Shown: in pieces, positions 41,541 through 50,526 of the stretch
Layout of the letters: the number at the start of each line of letters is the position of its first letter
How positions within the stretch are numbered: the stretch's first letter is position 1
Source: CAKZNE01 sp963976435
GTDB lineage: Bacteria; Bacteroidota; Bacteroidia; Flavobacteriales; Schleiferiaceae
Direction: 5' to 3'
Length of the DNA: 64,000 nt
Assembly (NCBI GenBank): GCA_963976435.1
Contig: CAXBKQ010000001.1
Span: 124,001 to 188,000 of the forward strand
Notes under the pieces: model-generated
Told to the model about the DNA's origin: nothing
The model's input: the letters and a program-made list of their open reading frames with translations, nothing else
Database searches by the model: none
Program-made: the position numbers and the translations under genes

Positions 41541-42851
41541 ATGGAAACTTTAGAGGCAGCAAGAATATTAATGGCCACTTCCTTGGGTTTTCATATTGTT
41601 TTTGCCTGCATAGGAATGGTAATGCCTTTTTTCATGGTAGTTGCCCATTATAAATGGATTAAGACAGCCGATATTATTTATTTAGATCTCACCAAAGCCT
41701 GGCAGAAGGGGCTAGCAATTTTCTTTGTTACAGGAGCAGTATCCGGAACCGTCTTATCATTTGAATTAGGCCTTCTTTGGCCTGGGTTTATGAAACATGC
41801 TGGACCTATCATAGGAATGCCATTTTCCTTAGAAGGGGCGGCCTTTTTTGTGGAAGCTCTAGCCTTTGGTTTCTATATGTATGGTTGGAAAAAAATATCC
41901 AATAAATGGTTTCATTGGTTAAGTGGTTTACTGGTTGGAATCGCTGGATTATCCTCTGGAATTCTTGTTGTATCGGCAAATGCTTGGATGAATGCCCCTA
42001 GTGGTTTCGACTATTCCAACGGAATTTTCTCCAATATTGACCCCTTAAAAGCATTTTTAAATCCGGCTTGGTTTAGTCAAGCCCTTCATATGTGCTTGGC
42101 TGCATTTATGGCTACTGGCTTTGCTGTGGCGGGAATTCATGCCTTTCAAATTTTTAAGGGTAAAAGAGCTGATCATCATAAAAAAGCATTTAAAATCTCT
42201 ATAGCTTTTGCAGTGATCGCAGCTTTCTTGCAACCCATTAGTGGTGATTTATCAGCCAAGGATATTGCTGTAAGGCAACCTGTAAAATTGGCGGCCATGG
42301 AGGCTCACTACCATAGCCAAAAATCTGCACCTCTTTATATTGGCGGAATTGTAGATGAAGAAAAAGGGGAGGTAAACTATAAAATTGAAATTCCTGGAGC
42401 TCTTTCTTTCTTGTCATTTGGAGATTTTAATGCTGAAGTTAAAGGACTAAATGATTTCCCAAGGGATGAACATCCACCAGTGGCTATAACACATTATTGC
42501 TTTCAAATTATGGTGGGCATTGGTGGCTTATTATTGTGCATTTCGGTTTTTTATTTGCTGTCTTTAAGGTTTAAAAACTGGGCAAATAACAATTGGTATT
42601 GGAAAATTTTCGCTTTGCTAGGCCCCCTGGGTTTTATAGCCTTAGAGGCGGGTTGGATAGTTACGGAAGTAGGCAGGCAACCATGGATCATTCATAAAAT
42701 TATGAAAACAGCTGATGCAGTTAGCCCAATGTCGGGGATTGTATATAATACCATCATTTTCATATTGGTTTATATTGTTTTAAGTCTGGCAATTATTTGG
42801 CTCATGAAAAGGCAATTGAAGGCCTTTAATAGTTTAGATTTAAAGAAATGA
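41541..42851 (+). CDS. cydA: Cytochrome bd ubiquinol oxidase subunit I
   Basis: A 436-residue inner-membrane subunit with about nine helices. It carries the haem b and d ligands and the quinol site of the high-affinity terminal oxidase. Visible: H18 in GFHIVFACIGM (haem ligand), KLAAMEAHYH at 249-258 (Q-loop Lys and Glu), GRQPW at 378-382. The Q loop is short, as in the CIO/short-loop type. Start fixed by the promoter at 41483. The cydB ATG overlaps the stop (ATGA). Confidence 0.95.
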   Translation: METLEAARILMATSLGFHIVFACIGMVMPFFMVVAHYKWIKTADIIYLDLTKAWQKGLAIFFVTGAVSGTVLSFELGLLWPGFMKHAGPIIGMPFSLEGAAFFVEALAFGFYMYGWKKISNKWFHWLSGLLVGIAGLSSGILVVSANAWMNAPSGFDYSNGIFSNIDPLKAFLNPAWFSQALHMCLAAFMATGFAVAGIHAFQIFKGKRADHHKKAFKISIAFAVIAAFLQPISGDLSAKDIAVRQPVKLAAMEAHYHSQKSAPLYIGGIVDEEKGEVNYKIEIPGALSFLSFGDFNAEVKGLNDFPRDEHPPVAITHYCFQIMVGIGGLLLCISVFYLLSLRFKNWANNNWYWKIFALLGPLGFIALEAGWIVTEVGRQPWIIHKIMKTADAVSPMSGIVYNTIIFILVYIVLSLAIIWLMKRQLKAFNSLDLKK

Positions 42852-43879
42852 TTATTATAATATTATTCTTTCTATTACTCTCCGTATTTCTATACGCCTT
42901 GCTAGGTGGAGCTGATTTTGGCATTGGTATCTTGGAATTATTATCCTCTAAAAAGAATAAAGAGTTAACCAAAAGCAATGCTTATAGGGTAATAGGACCT
43001 GTTTGGGAGGTTAACCATGTTTGGCTCATCATAGCCTTGGTAATTCTTTGGGTTGGCTTTCCCTATTTTTTCAATATTATGGTATTAAACCTTCATATTC
43101 CCATGACCTTAGTCCTATTGGGTATAATTGTTCGGGGAGTGGCTTTTGTTTTTAGACATTATGATGCGGTTCAAGATCATTCGCAAAAAATTTATGATAG
43201 ACTTTTTAGGTGGTCTAGCTTGTTTACTCCCTTTTTTATAGGCTTGTGTTTTGGAGCACTTTTCGGTGGGAATATCAATCCTCCCGAAAACTACCAAACC
43301 CTTTCAGAATTTAGCTTTTCAGAGCTTTTTATTTTTCCTTGGCTCAATTGGTTTTCCATAAATGTAGGACTCTTTTTTAGCGCCTTATGTGCATTTAATT
43401 CTTCCATTTTTATGATAGGAGAATCGGATTTTGATCAGGCCAAAAGATATTCTAGGAAGGCTCAGTTTTCCAATATATTTTTGGCAATTTCTGGATTATG
43501 GGTATTCTTTTCCAGCATTTACACCTCCCAAATAAGTTTGAATTATTTATTTGAAAGAACAGAGTTGATCATACTTTTTGTATTGTTGATAGTAGTTCTT
43601 CAATTTCTGATCTGGTACTTTTTAGCAAAGCTCTCTAAAATTATGCTTAGGGTCATGACAGCTTTTTTAAGCCTTGTTTTGGTGGCCATACCCTTTACAG
43701 CCATTTCATTTCAATTTCAATCCAATATTGAAATGTTTCAGTTTCAATATTTACGACAAACGCATTTTTATTTAGCAATTAGTCTAATTATGGGCTCCAT
43801 TTTTATTATTCCTGGATTGATACATCTTTTAAAAACCTTTGGAATGATAAAGATTTTCGATAAGCAGGCAGACAATTAG
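42848..43879 (+). CDS. cydB: Cytochrome bd ubiquinol oxidase subunit II
   Basis: A 343-residue membrane subunit overlapping cydA by 4 bases. YALLGGADFGIGILELL and GPVWEVNHVWLIIALVILWVGFP are conserved CydB signatures; FRHYD follows. Eight helices by eye. It pairs with CydA to reduce oxygen at low tension. There is no cydX-like small gene between it and the next gene, and no cydCD in the window. Confidence 0.93.
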   Translation: MIIIILFFLLLSVFLYALLGGADFGIGILELLSSKKNKELTKSNAYRVIGPVWEVNHVWLIIALVILWVGFPYFFNIMVLNLHIPMTLVLLGIIVRGVAFVFRHYDAVQDHSQKIYDRLFRWSSLFTPFFIGLCFGALFGGNINPPENYQTLSEFSFSELFIFPWLNWFSINVGLFFSALCAFNSSIFMIGESDFDQAKRYSRKAQFSNIFLAISGLWVFFSSIYTSQISLNYLFERTELIILFVLLIVVLQFLIWYFLAKLSKIMLRVMTAFLSLVLVAIPFTAISFQFQSNIEMFQFQYLRQTHFYLAISLIMGSIFIIPGLIHLLKTFGMIKIFDKQADN

Positions 43880-43937
43880 GGTTTTTACTATTACTATTTT
43901 AAGGAAATTAGGCTAATTTTAGACCATTGACAAAATT

Positions 43938-46379
43938 ATGCAGTCCAAGGCAAAAAAATCAGATACACTTCCTCAGTCTAGTATAGATCTTATTTACAAA
44001 TTAGATCCAAAAGGTTTGTTTACCTATATCAATCCCATTATGTTGGATTTTATGGAGGCTAATGAGGCAGGCTTATTAGGAAGCTATTATGGAAATTTTA
44101 TAAAGGAGGAGTTTCGGGAAAAGGTAATCGCTTTTTATCAGAATCAGGTGAAAAATCAAACACCTACTACCTATTACGAAGTACCTATCATAAATACTAG
44201 TGGTAAGGAGGCTTGGATTGGTCAAACCTGTCAATTGCTATTTGAAGGAGAGAAGATTTCGGAAGTGCTAGTAGTAGCAAGAGATATTACGGATAAAGTA
44301 CTTGCTAAGAAGCAGGCAGAGGCTAGTGAGGAAAAGTATCGCAATATTATTGAAAACATCAATCTTGGATTGATGGAAGTAGATTTAGATGAAAATATTG
44401 TATTTGCCAACGATTCATTCTGTAAAATGACGGCTTATTCTTTGGATGAATTATTAGGGAAAAATTCCAGGGATATATTTTTGGTGGAAAATGATTTTCA
44501 TTCTGATTCGCAAATGGATAATGTTCAGAGTTTAAGAACAACTGGTGAATCTTCAGCCTACGAGCTAAAAATAAAAAGGAAAGATGGTAAAAGCCTTTGG
44601 ATGATCATTAGTGGAGCTCCGGTGAGGGATGAAACGGGAAGGGTAATAGGATCCTTGGGAATACACAATGATATTACGGAGAGAAAGCAGCATGAAATAG
44701 CTGTAGAAGAGCTTCTTCAAAAGGTGGAAATAAGTAATGAAGAATTAAAAGTTCAGCAAAAATACCTGAAGGCTATAAATGATTTTTCTACCCGAATAAT
44801 AAATTCTCAAACGGTAAAGGAAATTGTAGATGAAATAACCACTAATACCGTGAAAGATTTTGGCTTTACGGATTGTGTGGTTTATCTTTTAAATGCGAAT
44901 AAGGATTTGCTAAGCCAAGTATCAGCTTTTGGAACTAAGGAAAAGGACGGAGAGTTATTAAGCCCCATTTTTATTGAAATGGGCAAAGGTGTTGTAGGAT
45001 CCGTTGCTGCGAACGGAAAAGCGGAAATGATTTCTGATACTAGTCTTGATGAAAGATATATTAAAGATGTAGAACAGGGTTTAGCTGAATTGGCCGTACC
45101 CATTATGGTGGATAATGAGGTGATAGGAGTAATAGATTCGGAACATGCAGAAAGGGACTTTTTTACTAAGGATCATCTTAATTCATTAAGCACCATTGCA
45201 AACCTTACCGCCACAAAAATTAAAAAAGCCATCAGCGAAGAAAAACGAAAATTCGCGGAACTGGCACTTCAAGAAAGCGAAACTAAATTACGATCGGTTA
45301 TCGATTCCGCAATGGACGCTGTAATCACCATTGATGAATTTGGATGTATTACAGAATGGAATGTACAAGCGGAACATTTATTCGGCTATTCTCAAATGGA
45401 AGCTAAAGATTCATCCTTATCAGATTTAATCGTTCCAGAAAAATATAGAGATGCCCACAACAAGGGCATGGCTCATTTTCTGAAAACCGGTGAAGGGCCA
45501 GTATTGAACAAAAGGATAGAAATAATAGGAATGCACAAATCCGGGGAAATTTTTCCAATTGAACTGAGTATTGTCCCAATTCAAACCAATGATCAATATT
45601 ATTTTTCAGCATTTATAAGAGATATTAGAGCACAGAAAAAGACAGAATTGGAAATGCAACAAGCCCTAGAAAAGGAAAAAGAGCTAAGGGAAATGAAATC
45701 CAAATTTGTATCCATGACCTCCCATGAATTTAGAACCCCTTTAACCACTATTAAAAGTAATATAGAGCTCCTTGATTTTTTTCTTAAAAAGAATGGGCTC
45801 GATCAAGATCCTAAGGCTAGGCGCAATATTGAGAGAATAGAATCGCAAATTGAACGACTAAATCAGCTTATGAATGATATGCTGATGATTGGAAAACTAG
45901 AAGGGGGTAAAATACCTTTCAATCCGCAGTCGCTACTTCTTTCCGATCTATGTAAGGACGTTGTAAACCATTTTAGCATTGATCTTGGAAAGGAAAGCTC
46001 AGTTGATTTTAAAATTATTGGAAAGGAAAAAGAAGTGGAAATAGACCCCAATATATATGAACACATCATCACCAATCTACTTAGCAATGCTCTAAAATAT
46101 TCGGATTCAGGTTCTAAAATAGATCTTGTACTTGAATTTAATGATGATTTCTTCCTTTGTTCAATAAAGGATAGAGGAATTGGAATTAGTGAGGCAGATC
46201 AGGAAAAATTGTTTGAATCCTTTTTTAGAGCAAAAAATGTAGGTGCCATACAAGGCACAGGTTTAGGATTAAGCATAGTAAAGCAATTTGTGGAAATGCA
46301 CAAGGGCGAAATATCCCTTCAAAGTAAAATAGGTGAGGGCACAACTTTTAGCATCAAACAGAAATATTTTCAAACTTGA
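43938..46379 (+). CDS. PAS-PAS-GAF-PAS sensor histidine kinase
   Basis: An 813-residue soluble sensor kinase. Order: PAS (about 12-120), PAS with PAC (about 130-250; GSLGIHNDITERK), coiled coil, GAF (about 275-430), PAS (about 445-570; ITEWNVQAEHLFGYS), HisKA with phospho-acceptor H596 in MTSHEFRTPLTTIKS, HATPase (about 695-810; N box LLSNALKYSD, G1 KDRGIGIS, G2 GTGLGLSIV). No membrane helix, so it senses a cytoplasmic or diffusible signal such as redox state. A LytTR regulator starts 4 nt after its stop. It follows cydAB and may respond to oxygen, which is inference. Confidence 0.93.
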   Translation: MQSKAKKSDTLPQSSIDLIYKLDPKGLFTYINPIMLDFMEANEAGLLGSYYGNFIKEEFREKVIAFYQNQVKNQTPTTYYEVPIINTSGKEAWIGQTCQLLFEGEKISEVLVVARDITDKVLAKKQAEASEEKYRNIIENINLGLMEVDLDENIVFANDSFCKMTAYSLDELLGKNSRDIFLVENDFHSDSQMDNVQSLRTTGESSAYELKIKRKDGKSLWMIISGAPVRDETGRVIGSLGIHNDITERKQHEIAVEELLQKVEISNEELKVQQKYLKAINDFSTRIINSQTVKEIVDEITTNTVKDFGFTDCVVYLLNANKDLLSQVSAFGTKEKDGELLSPIFIEMGKGVVGSVAANGKAEMISDTSLDERYIKDVEQGLAELAVPIMVDNEVIGVIDSEHAERDFFTKDHLNSLSTIANLTATKIKKAISEEKRKFAELALQESETKLRSVIDSAMDAVITIDEFGCITEWNVQAEHLFGYSQMEAKDSSLSDLIVPEKYRDAHNKGMAHFLKTGEGPVLNKRIEIIGMHKSGEIFPIELSIVPIQTNDQYYFSAFIRDIRAQKKTELEMQQALEKEKELREMKSKFVSMTSHEFRTPLTTIKSNIELLDFFLKKNGLDQDPKARRNIERIESQIERLNQLMNDMLMIGKLEGGKIPFNPQSLLLSDLCKDVVNHFSIDLGKESSVDFKIIGKEKEVEIDPNIYEHIITNLLSNALKYSDSGSKIDLVLEFNDDFFLCSIKDRGIGISEADQEKLFESFFRAKNVGAIQGTGLGLSIVKQFVEMHKGEISLQSKIGEGTTFSIKQKYFQT

Positions 46380-46383
46380 ATTA

Positions 46384-47112
46384 ATGGCGTATAAAATTTT
46401 TATTGTTGAAGACGAGCAACTAATTGCCGAATCTCTCCAGGATATACTAGAAGTGTTGGAACATAAAGTAATTGGAATAGCAGATAATGGTAAAGATGCC
46501 ATTGCTGCCATTTCTAAATCAAATCCTGATTTAATTTTACTAGATATCCAAATTAAAGGAAATATGGATGGAATAGAAGTAGCCGAAAGAATTAAAGAGA
46601 ATTCTAAAGCACCATTTATTTTCACCACCGCCTTTGCGGATTCAGAAACCATAACAAGAGCCAAGGATAAGGGCCCCTATGGTTATGTTGTAAAACCTTA
46701 TGGTATTAATGATATAAAAGTGGCCATTGAAATTGCCATTTCTAATGCCAAGGCTTTTAATGAATTAAAAGAAAACTCTGAAAATTTAAGCTTTGAAGGC
46801 AGCCACCATCTTTTTATTAAAACCGATTCTAGATTGGTAAAGCTCAAGGATGAGGATATTCTATATATTGAGGCAAAAGGAGATTATATGCTTTTTAAAA
46901 CTAAGGAGAAAGGGCATATTGTGCATAGCACCATGAAAAATGTAGAGGCCAAATTGGATCCTAATATTTTCACTCGTGTTCACCGCTCCTTCATTATAAA
47001 CCTCAATGAGATTGTGGATATTGAAGACTCAAGTATTCTAATTGAAAAAAAGATTATTCCAATCAGCAAATCTTATAAGGAAGGTTTTATGAAACGATTA
47101 AATCTTCTCTAA
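46384..47112 (+). CDS. LytTR-family response regulator
   Basis: About 242 residues from ATG 46384, 4 nt after the kinase stop; the longer frame would overlap the kinase. Receiver (about 3-120): E9/D10, phospho-acceptor D54 (ILLDIQIKG), T81/T82 and K104 (VKPYG). LytTR DNA-binding domain (about 140-240) with IFTRVHRSFIINLNEIVDIE. The partner kinase has a HisKA domain rather than the LytS type usually matched with LytTR regulators. Confidence 0.92.
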   Translation: MAYKIFIVEDEQLIAESLQDILEVLEHKVIGIADNGKDAIAAISKSNPDLILLDIQIKGNMDGIEVAERIKENSKAPFIFTTAFADSETITRAKDKGPYGYVVKPYGINDIKVAIEIAISNAKAFNELKENSENLSFEGSHHLFIKTDSRLVKLKDEDILYIEAKGDYMLFKTKEKGHIVHSTMKNVEAKLDPNIFTRVHRSFIINLNEIVDIEDSSILIEKKIIPISKSYKEGFMKRLNLL

Positions 47113-47236
47113 TTTTCAAATTGTGGATTTCCATTCATCCTAAAAATCCATTCATTCAAAGTTAAATACCGCTTACTCATCGATTAGGAAACTTTTTACT
47201 GTTTTTGGCTGCTACCTTCGAGTAAAAATAAACAGT

Positions 47237-47494
47237 ATGAAAAAGCCAATTCTAAAGACAGGCCTACAGGCCGATGGGCCCGAGGTATTAAATAAGAAGG
47301 AAATTCTTTTAAATTCCATTCAAGAGGATATTAAACAAATCGGCATTCTTACCCTTGGTGTTTCTTTTTCAGAAAAAGACGATATGGACTTTTTGGAAAT
47401 GTACTCCAAATTAGCTAGGAATCGAGTGAATTACCTTGCTAGAGCCAGTAAAAAGAAAGCTTTTGGAATTATCCCTCCAAATATTCAAGACTAA
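47237..47494 (+). CDS. Hypothetical 85-residue protein
   Basis: A small soluble protein, basic at both ends, with a likely helix FLEMYSKLARNRVNYLARASKKK. No family recognised. ATG start; it lies 35 nt before the truncated dehydrogenase-like gene and is probably co-transcribed. The upstream gap has only a weak -7-like TACCTTCG (47213-47220). Confidence 0.55.
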   Translation: MKKPILKTGLQADGPEVLNKKEILLNSIQEDIKQIGILTLGVSFSEKDDMDFLEMYSKLARNRVNYLARASKKKAFGIIPPNIQD

Positions 47495-47529
47495 TATCAA
47501 CCTATCATAAATCTGAAAAAAATAGTACA

Positions 47530-48261
47530 ATGGAACTTATACACACCAGTCCATATTTTAATATTTCTAATTTTTCATCATCAAAAAGGCCAGGAATTTT
47601 CAATGCATTGGAATCGAGGAAGGCTAAAGTTGCCATCATTGGCCTAGATGAAGAGGGAATTATAGAACTCGCTAAGTTTAGCGATCACTTTGCTACCATA
47701 GGTTTTGATAATAGAAGGGAAATTGTAAATAGGCTTAATCATCAGATGGCTTCTGTGAGTAATTCTTTAGAAAATCAGGAAACTAGTTTTACTAGTGATA
47801 GCGAGAGGTTAAAAGAAGCGAGGTTTTTTGTAATCAGTATAAAATCTCCATTAAATGAATATTATAAGCCAAATTTAAAATCCTTAACCTGCGCTGTTCG
47901 TAGGGTTGCCAAAGCTTTGAAAAAAAGAGACCATGTTATTTTTAAATACACTTCCTTCCCAGGTTGTATAGAGGAAATTTGCCTACCTATTTTAGAAATG
48001 GAATCTAAACTAAGGCTAAACAGAGATTTCACAATTGGTTTTTCCCATCAAATAGAATCAAATGAAAATTTGGCTAACGAAGCAGAAAATATATTAATGT
48101 CTGCTTCCAATCCAGAATTGATTGAAGATTATTCTGAAATTTTCAAAAGGGTAGAAGGTAGATATATAAGGCCTTTAGCTAATATCCGATTGGCTGAAAT
48201 AATGAGTATTATCTCCCAAAAGGAAGATAGCCAAGATTCAACTTCTCTCAAATACGCTTAA
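47530..48261 (+). CDS. Truncated, degenerate nucleotide-sugar dehydrogenase homologue
   Basis: A 243-residue protein matching only the N-terminal NAD-binding half of the WbpA/TviB/UDP-sugar dehydrogenase family (full length about 430). KVAIIGLDEEG (32-42) matches the Rossmann start, but the middle Gly of GxGxxG is Asp39. Further matches: GFDNRREIVNRL, KPNLKSLTCAVRRVAKALKKRDHVIFKYTSFPGCIEEICLPILE and RDFTIGFSHQIE. The central domain, catalytic Cys and sugar-binding domain are missing, and an extra leader of 30 residues is present. It cannot be a normal dehydrogenase; a regulatory or binding role is possible. ATG start. Confidence 0.75.
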   Translation: MELIHTSPYFNISNFSSSKRPGIFNALESRKAKVAIIGLDEEGIIELAKFSDHFATIGFDNRREIVNRLNHQMASVSNSLENQETSFTSDSERLKEARFFVISIKSPLNEYYKPNLKSLTCAVRRVAKALKKRDHVIFKYTSFPGCIEEICLPILEMESKLRLNRDFTIGFSHQIESNENLANEAENILMSASNPELIEDYSEIFKRVEGRYIRPLANIRLAEIMSIISQKEDSQDSTSLKYA

Positions 48262-48288
48262 AAGAGCTAAAGATTAATTTCCTTTTTT

Positions 48289-48296
48289 TACATTCG
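48289..48296 (+). promoter_or_regulatory. -7-like box TACATTCG upstream of the cobalamin riboswitch
   Basis: TACATTCG differs from TAnnTTTG at one base and lies a few bases before the aptamer, so transcription would start at about 48300. Confidence 0.4.
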
Positions 48297-48300
48297 CCAA

Positions 48301-48464
48301 GATTTTGGTGCCTTTGAAGTTTCAAATGGCCTAAGAGGGAATTTGGTGAAATTCCAAAACTGTCCCCGCAGCTGTAATCTTCTAAAAGTTCTAGTAATTC
48401 TTGCCACTCAATAATTTTGGGGAAGGCCACTAGAATGAAGAAAGTCAGAAGACCTGCCAGAATC
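48301..48464 (+). ncRNA. Cobalamin riboswitch aptamer
   Basis: All main conserved blocks of the cobalamin (AdoCbl) riboswitch are present in order: TTGGTGCC (48305-48312), AAGAGGGAA with GGTGAAATTCC (48333-48354), AACTGTCCCCGCAGCTGTAA (48358-48377), GCCACTC (48403-48409), GGGGAAGGC (48419-48427) and CAGAAGACCTGCC (48446-48458). GATTTT (48301-48306) pairs with AGAATC (48459-48464) as P1. It precedes the BtuB-like receptor gene on the same strand. Binding of cobalamin should reduce expression of the downstream operon. Confidence 0.93.
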
Positions 48465-48499
48465 AACATTATTCATTGCCGCTTTCGGGATAAAAGCAC

Positions 48500-48535
48500 A
48501 GTGACATGGTAGAATTTTTCTATTATCACTTTTTT
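48500..48535 (+). terminator. Expression-platform terminator of the cobalamin riboswitch
   Basis: AGTGA-CATGG-TAGAA, loop TTT, TTCTA-TTA-TCACT followed by a T-run: two 5 bp helices with an internal loop. It lies between the aptamer and the receptor ATG (48559), where a ligand-dependent terminator would be expected. The antiterminator partner is not obvious; the stretch 48465-48499 could supply it. Confidence 0.6.
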
Positions 48536-48558
48536 CCGTGAAGGTGTAATACGTTTTA

Positions 48559-50526
48559 ATGAAAAAGCGATTCACCCTTTTATGTCTTTTAGGACTGCTG
48601 GTTTCCTTTGCTGGAAAGGCTCAGCAAGATTCTGCATTTAAACTACTTGGTGTAACCATAGTAGAATATGGAAATAGGGAATTAGGGAAGGGATCTAGCT
48701 ATAGAAGTATCGACAGCAGCCAAAAATCTATTTTCCAACAAAGAGATCTTTCTACCTTATTGTCTGAACAAAGCCTTGTTTTTGTGAGAAGTCAAGGTCC
48801 GGGTAATTTGGCCAGTACATCCATAAGAGGAGCAGGATCTCAGCATACAGCAGTGGTTTGGAATGGATTAAACCTCAATAATAGTATGAATGGAATAGTA
48901 GATTTATCCATTATTCCCAATGCCTTATTTGATAATATTGGGGTTCAATATGGTGCTTCAACTTCCTTATGGGGTAGTGGAGCTCTGGGTGGAGCGATCC
49001 ATATTCAGAATAATACGGGCCTAAAACAAGGACTTAAACTAAACCTTGGTACTGAATTCACCAGTTATGATGAAATTGGCTCTTTAAATGGTCAGGCCTA
49101 TAACCTCGCAATACGTCAAGGTTCGGATAAACTTGCTTGGTGTATTAAATTAAACCATCTTCAGAATACTAATGAATTTTTGTTTTCTGAGGAGAATCAA
49201 ATCTTGTCCTCACGATTGAAAAATGAATATGCTAGCTTTTCAAATTCTGGATTGTCTGGCGACCTATTTTGGAGTATTAAACCTAATCACCATATCGATG
49301 TTCACTACTGGCTGCAAAATTTAAAAAGGAATGTCCCACCCACATTATTGGAAAGAAATTCTAATGCAAATCTGCTGGATGAAAGTCATAGACTGGCCAT
49401 TAATTATAAATCATTTTATTCCTTTGGATTATTAGGATTTAGAACGGGCTATTTCAATAAGTCCTTACTATTTAGTTCTGATAATTTGGAAGATGCTCCC
49501 AGTAAATCAGAGAGTATTATTAATGAGGTTTACTATTTGTTAAATATTGATAATAAGTACAATATAAATCTTGGATTAAATAATAACTTTAATATTGGAA
49601 GTCATAAAAACTATGCCGAAATAGTAGATTCAGATTCTGATGAACTCTTCACTAAGAGTCAAAATTTATTTGCTGTTTATAGTTCTTTGGATTTTCAAAA
49701 CCCCAATAAAGAATTATCCTATTCCTTCAGTTTTCGACAAGAATGGCGGGATAGAGATTTGCTCCCATTTACCTTTGATTTAGGTGGTGAATATCAGCTT
49801 TTTAATTTTTGGAATATTGGACTGAGAGTTTCTAAAATGTACAGGGTACCGAATTTAAACGATTTGTATTGGAACCCGGGAGGAAATCCTGATTTGAAAG
49901 CCGAAAGTGGCTATTCCTCAGAATTATCATCTGATTTACAATTGCTTAAAAGCAAAAAATGGCTGTTAAAAGTAAACTATTCAGGTTTTTATAGAAGAAT
50001 TGATAATTGGATACAATGGTCTCCCGGAATAGTATGGAGCCCTCAAAATTTATTAGAAGTGGAAAGCTTTGGAAATGAAGGTCAAATGCTCCTAAAATTT
50101 AGCCATTCTAAGTTAAGCATCTCCTCCCAATTGTCCTATTCCTATACTATTTCCCAAAATATAAAAACGAATTTTTCAAATCGGGCAAGCTTAGATAAGC
50201 AATTAATATACACGCCTATTAATCAGGCTTTTGGGAATGTGAATATAAATTATGACCATTGGAATCTTAACTTTAGTCAGCAGTATGTAGGATATGTTTA
50301 TACAGCTTCTGATCATTCTCAATTCATAGAACCTGTCCATAATTCCAATTTAAGGTTACAGTATGCCTTTTTAGCTCAAAAGCAAAAAATGAGCTTTTGG
50401 TTTGGTGTCAATAATATTTTTAATCAAGATTATCAATACGTGTATTCTCGTCCTATGCCCTTAAGGACTTTTATTATGGGCTTTAATATGCATTTAACTT
50501 CTAAAAAATCAAATACCAAAAAATGA
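48559..50526 (+). CDS. btuB: BtuB-like TonB-dependent cobalamin receptor
   Basis: A 655-residue outer-membrane receptor with a signal peptide (to about GKAQ, 21). The plug domain (about 45-160) shows DLSTLLSEQSLVFVRSQGPGNLASTSIRGAGSQHTAVVWNGLNLN and GGAIHIQNN; the rest is a 22-stranded barrel with MYRVPNLNDLYWNPGGNPDLKAESG, a typical TonB-receptor signature, and a C-terminal aromatic strand. A cobalamin riboswitch directly upstream and B12-type neighbours point to cobalamin or corrinoid uptake. The next gene overlaps its stop by 4 bases. Confidence 0.9.
   Translation: MKKRFTLLCLLGLLVSFAGKAQQDSAFKLLGVTIVEYGNRELGKGSSYRSIDSSQKSIFQQRDLSTLLSEQSLVFVRSQGPGNLASTSIRGAGSQHTAVVWNGLNLNNSMNGIVDLSIIPNALFDNIGVQYGASTSLWGSGALGGAIHIQNNTGLKQGLKLNLGTEFTSYDEIGSLNGQAYNLAIRQGSDKLAWCIKLNHLQNTNEFLFSEENQILSSRLKNEYASFSNSGLSGDLFWSIKPNHHIDVHYWLQNLKRNVPPTLLERNSNANLLDESHRLAINYKSFYSFGLLGFRTGYFNKSLLFSSDNLEDAPSKSESIINEVYYLLNIDNKYNINLGLNNNFNIGSHKNYAEIVDSDSDELFTKSQNLFAVYSSLDFQNPNKELSYSFSFRQEWRDRDLLPFTFDLGGEYQLFNFWNIGLRVSKMYRVPNLNDLYWNPGGNPDLKAESGYSSELSSDLQLLKSKKWLLKVNYSGFYRRIDNWIQWSPGIVWSPQNLLEVESFGNEGQMLLKFSHSKLSISSQLSYSYTISQNIKTNFSNRASLDKQLIYTPINQAFGNVNINYDHWNLNFSQQYVGYVYTASDHSQFIEPVHNSNLRLQYAFLAQKQKMSFWFGVNNIFNQDYQYVYSRPMPLRTFIMGFNMHLTSKKSNTKK

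Noticed and set aside
46269..46664. Minus-strand 131-codon frame at the kinase/regulator junction
   Set aside because: It is antisense to conserved kinase and receiver motifs.
47125..47160. Imperfect direct repeat around CCATTCATCC / CCATTCATTC
   Set aside because: Only two short copies, low complexity and no gene context; likely chance.
48248..48469. Minus-strand frame of 73 codons across the btuB leader
   Set aside because: It lies on the opposite strand of a clear cobalamin riboswitch; the conserved RNA explains the sequence.
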